64,000 nucleotides of DNA. Source: Steromphala cineraria (taxonomy: Eukaryota > Mollusca > Gastropoda > Trochida > Trochidae). Made by a program: the position numbers and the translations under genes. Below the pieces are notes generated by a model, which worked only from the letters and a program-made list of their open reading frames with translations, searched no databases and was not told the DNA's origin. How positions within the stretch are numbered: the stretch's first letter is position 1; each line of letters opens with the position of its first letter. Where the stretch lies: the NCBI GenBank assembly GCA_916613615.1, contig OU744721.1:69817060-69881059 (forward strand), given 5' to 3'. Below are positions 62,152 through 64,000 of the stretch, one piece after another.

Positions 62152-62800
62152 CGTCTGATACATGCACAACAGATGACACTATAATTAGGCATAAGAAGCT
62201 TATTACGATCGAAATAAAGTTTAATCCAATACTGTATATATATAAAAAATAGTACACACCAATTTTTTATAGCATATTTATAGACAGGTGAGATATCTCG
62301 CATTTTTCTTCTTTTGTAAATAAACTCTTTTGAACAAATGATCTTAAAGCTTAATAATCTACATGACTAAAGACGACGTCTGATTGTTAACAACATTCCT
62401 ATTTGGATTTTAATGATCTAATTTATGAATTATGTAGGTTAAGTGTAATCATAGACGACCTTCATACACAATTATTTGTGGATATGTGTTAGTTCAAAGG
62501 CCATTTCATTGTGAAAAAACTTCGTGGAAAAAGTGAAATCTACTTGCCATATTGTGATATGTTGATGTCGTCAGAATTCAAAAGAGATTCTCTAATCTAA
62601 AGAAGTTAGAAACTCAAGGTGACTCAGTTGGCAGCAAGTCTCCCACAGTTATCTATAATTGTGCCTGGGGAACACACTGTTACTTAATAAAAAAATTGCT
62701 GAAAAAACTTCATATGCTGTGTCTAATAAACGTTCAGAAGAGAACAAAAGAAAAATAGGTCAATCGTATACTTTCAGGCTTACATATGTAGGTATGTGAT

Positions 62801-64000
62801 GGCCATATACAGAGCTGGAAAGCCGTAAACATTGTGCATGTGTTTGGGAAATAATTGAATCCATTATGTCAAAACTCAAGTTTTCATTATTTCTTAAAAT
62901 CTTTTCATTTCAAGTATATTTAACATTGTAAAAGTATTGACGCTATCCAATTTCTGTCGAAATTGTTACGAATAGTAATTGGTATTTATATTTTTTCAGA
63001 AAAATATCAAAATACTTTAAAATTTACATTTTGATTCCATACCGGAATGCATCCGGTTCTCAACATATATGTAACTTCAATATGTAGTGTACAAATCAAC
63101 CCATAACCTGAATATAACATGAAAAACACTGTATCACAAATGACAAAAAACAACACCAAATTGAATTGAAAAGCCATACCAATTGTTCCTAATTATGAGA
63201 CCACATTGTTGTAATAAGATACGACATCCTTTGCAGGGTGTAGGGAATAGACTACAAATTGGTTCATCTGTGTTTTGCCATTTGTTCCCGACGGTGAATG
63301 CTTTGCATGTGCTTTCCAAGTCCACTCTCCGATTCCACCATCAAATGAGCAGCATAGGTTACTTGTTTGTTTGCCCTTCATTGCCTCGTTGATAAGACCG
63401 TTGAGTTAACAATCTGAGGGTTGCATGTTCAAATCTAGATTCAAGTCAATCCCAAAAATATTTTCAAATTTGATGTGTTTTAGATTTGTCATTCATGAAG
63501 CATTTGAGTAAACTCTTCATTACTAAAACGTTAACAGAACACAATCCCCATAGCCGGGATAGTCAATGATAAGTGGACATTATCACCACGGATAAATGAT
63601 ATATATGGACATGATCATCAAAAGATGTTGTCCGTTGAAAAAGCATTCTCGGGATTTAAACAATTGCAATCGAGCTGCCGCTTGATCCAAAGGTCCACAG
63701 GAAATAGAGATCCCACTTTGCCTCATCTGTTCTGTCTTGTGCATCATATCAGATCAGCTCAATAGAGAATTATGTTGTTGGAATGTATCTGTGTCTTAAC
63801 AGGGTTGAGTACATTGTTTAAAGAAGGGGGAGGGGGGCAATGAAGGTATGTGAGTCAAGGAGAAGTAATGAAAGCCTTAAAACGATTTAACAGTAATGGA
63901 AACTGATATGGGGTAATAAGAGGATTTATGTTAAGGTTCCACTGCAATGCGAATTTAATCAATAAAGGCGTAAAAAACCGTATAACTGATATTGCAACGA
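62801..64000. other. AT-rich edge of window with one GC-richer patch, no gene seen
   Basis: Overlapping frames of 62-69 codons on both strands lie in the patch 63,180-63,400, without motifs. The patch ends in a tRNA-like string at 63,381-63,440. From 63,440 to the end I see nothing. Confidence 0.45.
63381..63440 (+). repeat. tRNA-like relic, weak
   Basis: GGGTTGCATGTTCAAATCT fits a T arm with a B box (GTTCAAATC), preceded by TTGAGTTAACAATCTGAGG in the place of an anticodon arm. The A box is poor. It could be an old tRNA-derived SINE or tRNA pseudogene. Confidence 0.3.

Larger units (their letters stand above)
56160..62800 (+). repeat. Third, shorter copy of the long arm, plus orientation
   Basis: Landmarks follow the order of the left arm: 56,370-56,430 with 2,610-2,710, 56,925-56,960 with 3,015-3,055, 59,230-59,500 with 4,310-4,560, 59,990-60,035 with 15,555-15,600, 60,400-60,470 with 16,130-16,200, 60,880-61,015 with 16,540-16,660 and 62,510-62,770 with 17,760-18,000. 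The segment equivalent to 13.1-14.7 kb is missing. Elements at 57,352-57,835 and 61,735-62,151 interrupt it. The part 56,160-56,430 is also the inverted match of 29,400-29,690. No gene was found. Confidence 0.75.

Overview
The window looks like AT-rich, gene-poor, repeat-dominated nuclear DNA of an invertebrate, most likely a mollusc. That guess rests on the repeat families (short elements combining a terminal hairpin with GTCC runs, a GTGAGTGAGTGAG-type repeat, a DIRS-type tyrosine-recombinase retrotransposon, LINE tails), which I recognise as typical of bivalve and gastropod genomes. No host protein-coding gene, rRNA or functional tRNA could be identified. Nearly all open frames are short and look like chance or tandem-repeat artefacts.

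The largest structure is an inverted pair of long non-coding arms, about 590-20,070 in plus orientation and 41,330-50,375 in minus orientation. They stay collinear over at least a dozen landmarks and are clearly diverged. A third, shorter plus-oriented copy runs through about 56,160-62,800. Further partial copies lie at 21.7-23.1, 28.2-29.0, 29.4-32.3, 36.5, 38.3-39.0 and 52.7-55.3 kb, so most of the window is a mosaic of one or a few long repeat families. A few fragments of non-LTR retrotransposon tails (46.7-47.2 kb and 40.7-41.2 kb) and two tRNA-like relics sit in this matrix.

Younger elements interrupt the arms, and the other arm often preserves the empty site. At 4,622-13,080 lies an 8.5 kb DIRS1-like element with perfect 118-bp inverted terminal repeats and an internal complementary region copying both outer ends across a shared CTA. 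It carries a broken gag-like region, a nearly absent RT/RNase H region and a damaged tyrosine recombinase. The recombinase is split by a 3.1 kb AT-rich insertion with its own short inverted ends. The element also holds an 81-bp tandem array with a 162-bp dimer pattern. At 18,025-18,507 is a short element with long inverted ends and an 8-bp duplication (hAT-like). At 44,703-45,060 and 53,157-53,512 are two copies of a TTAA-flanked miniature element. At 20,233-20,853 is a 621-bp element with a 9-bp target duplication, related to a damaged copy near 61.7-62.2 kb.

Other repeats include a 171-bp tandem array inside an inverted-end element (26,260-27,520), a 144-bp array (57,352-57,835), a long near-perfect palindrome (39,664-39,822) and a fold-back of LINE sequence (40.74-41.19 kb). 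The genes present are all retroelement genes; the DIRS copy is inactive by itself but has kept every terminal feature needed in cis, so it may have moved as a non-autonomous passenger.
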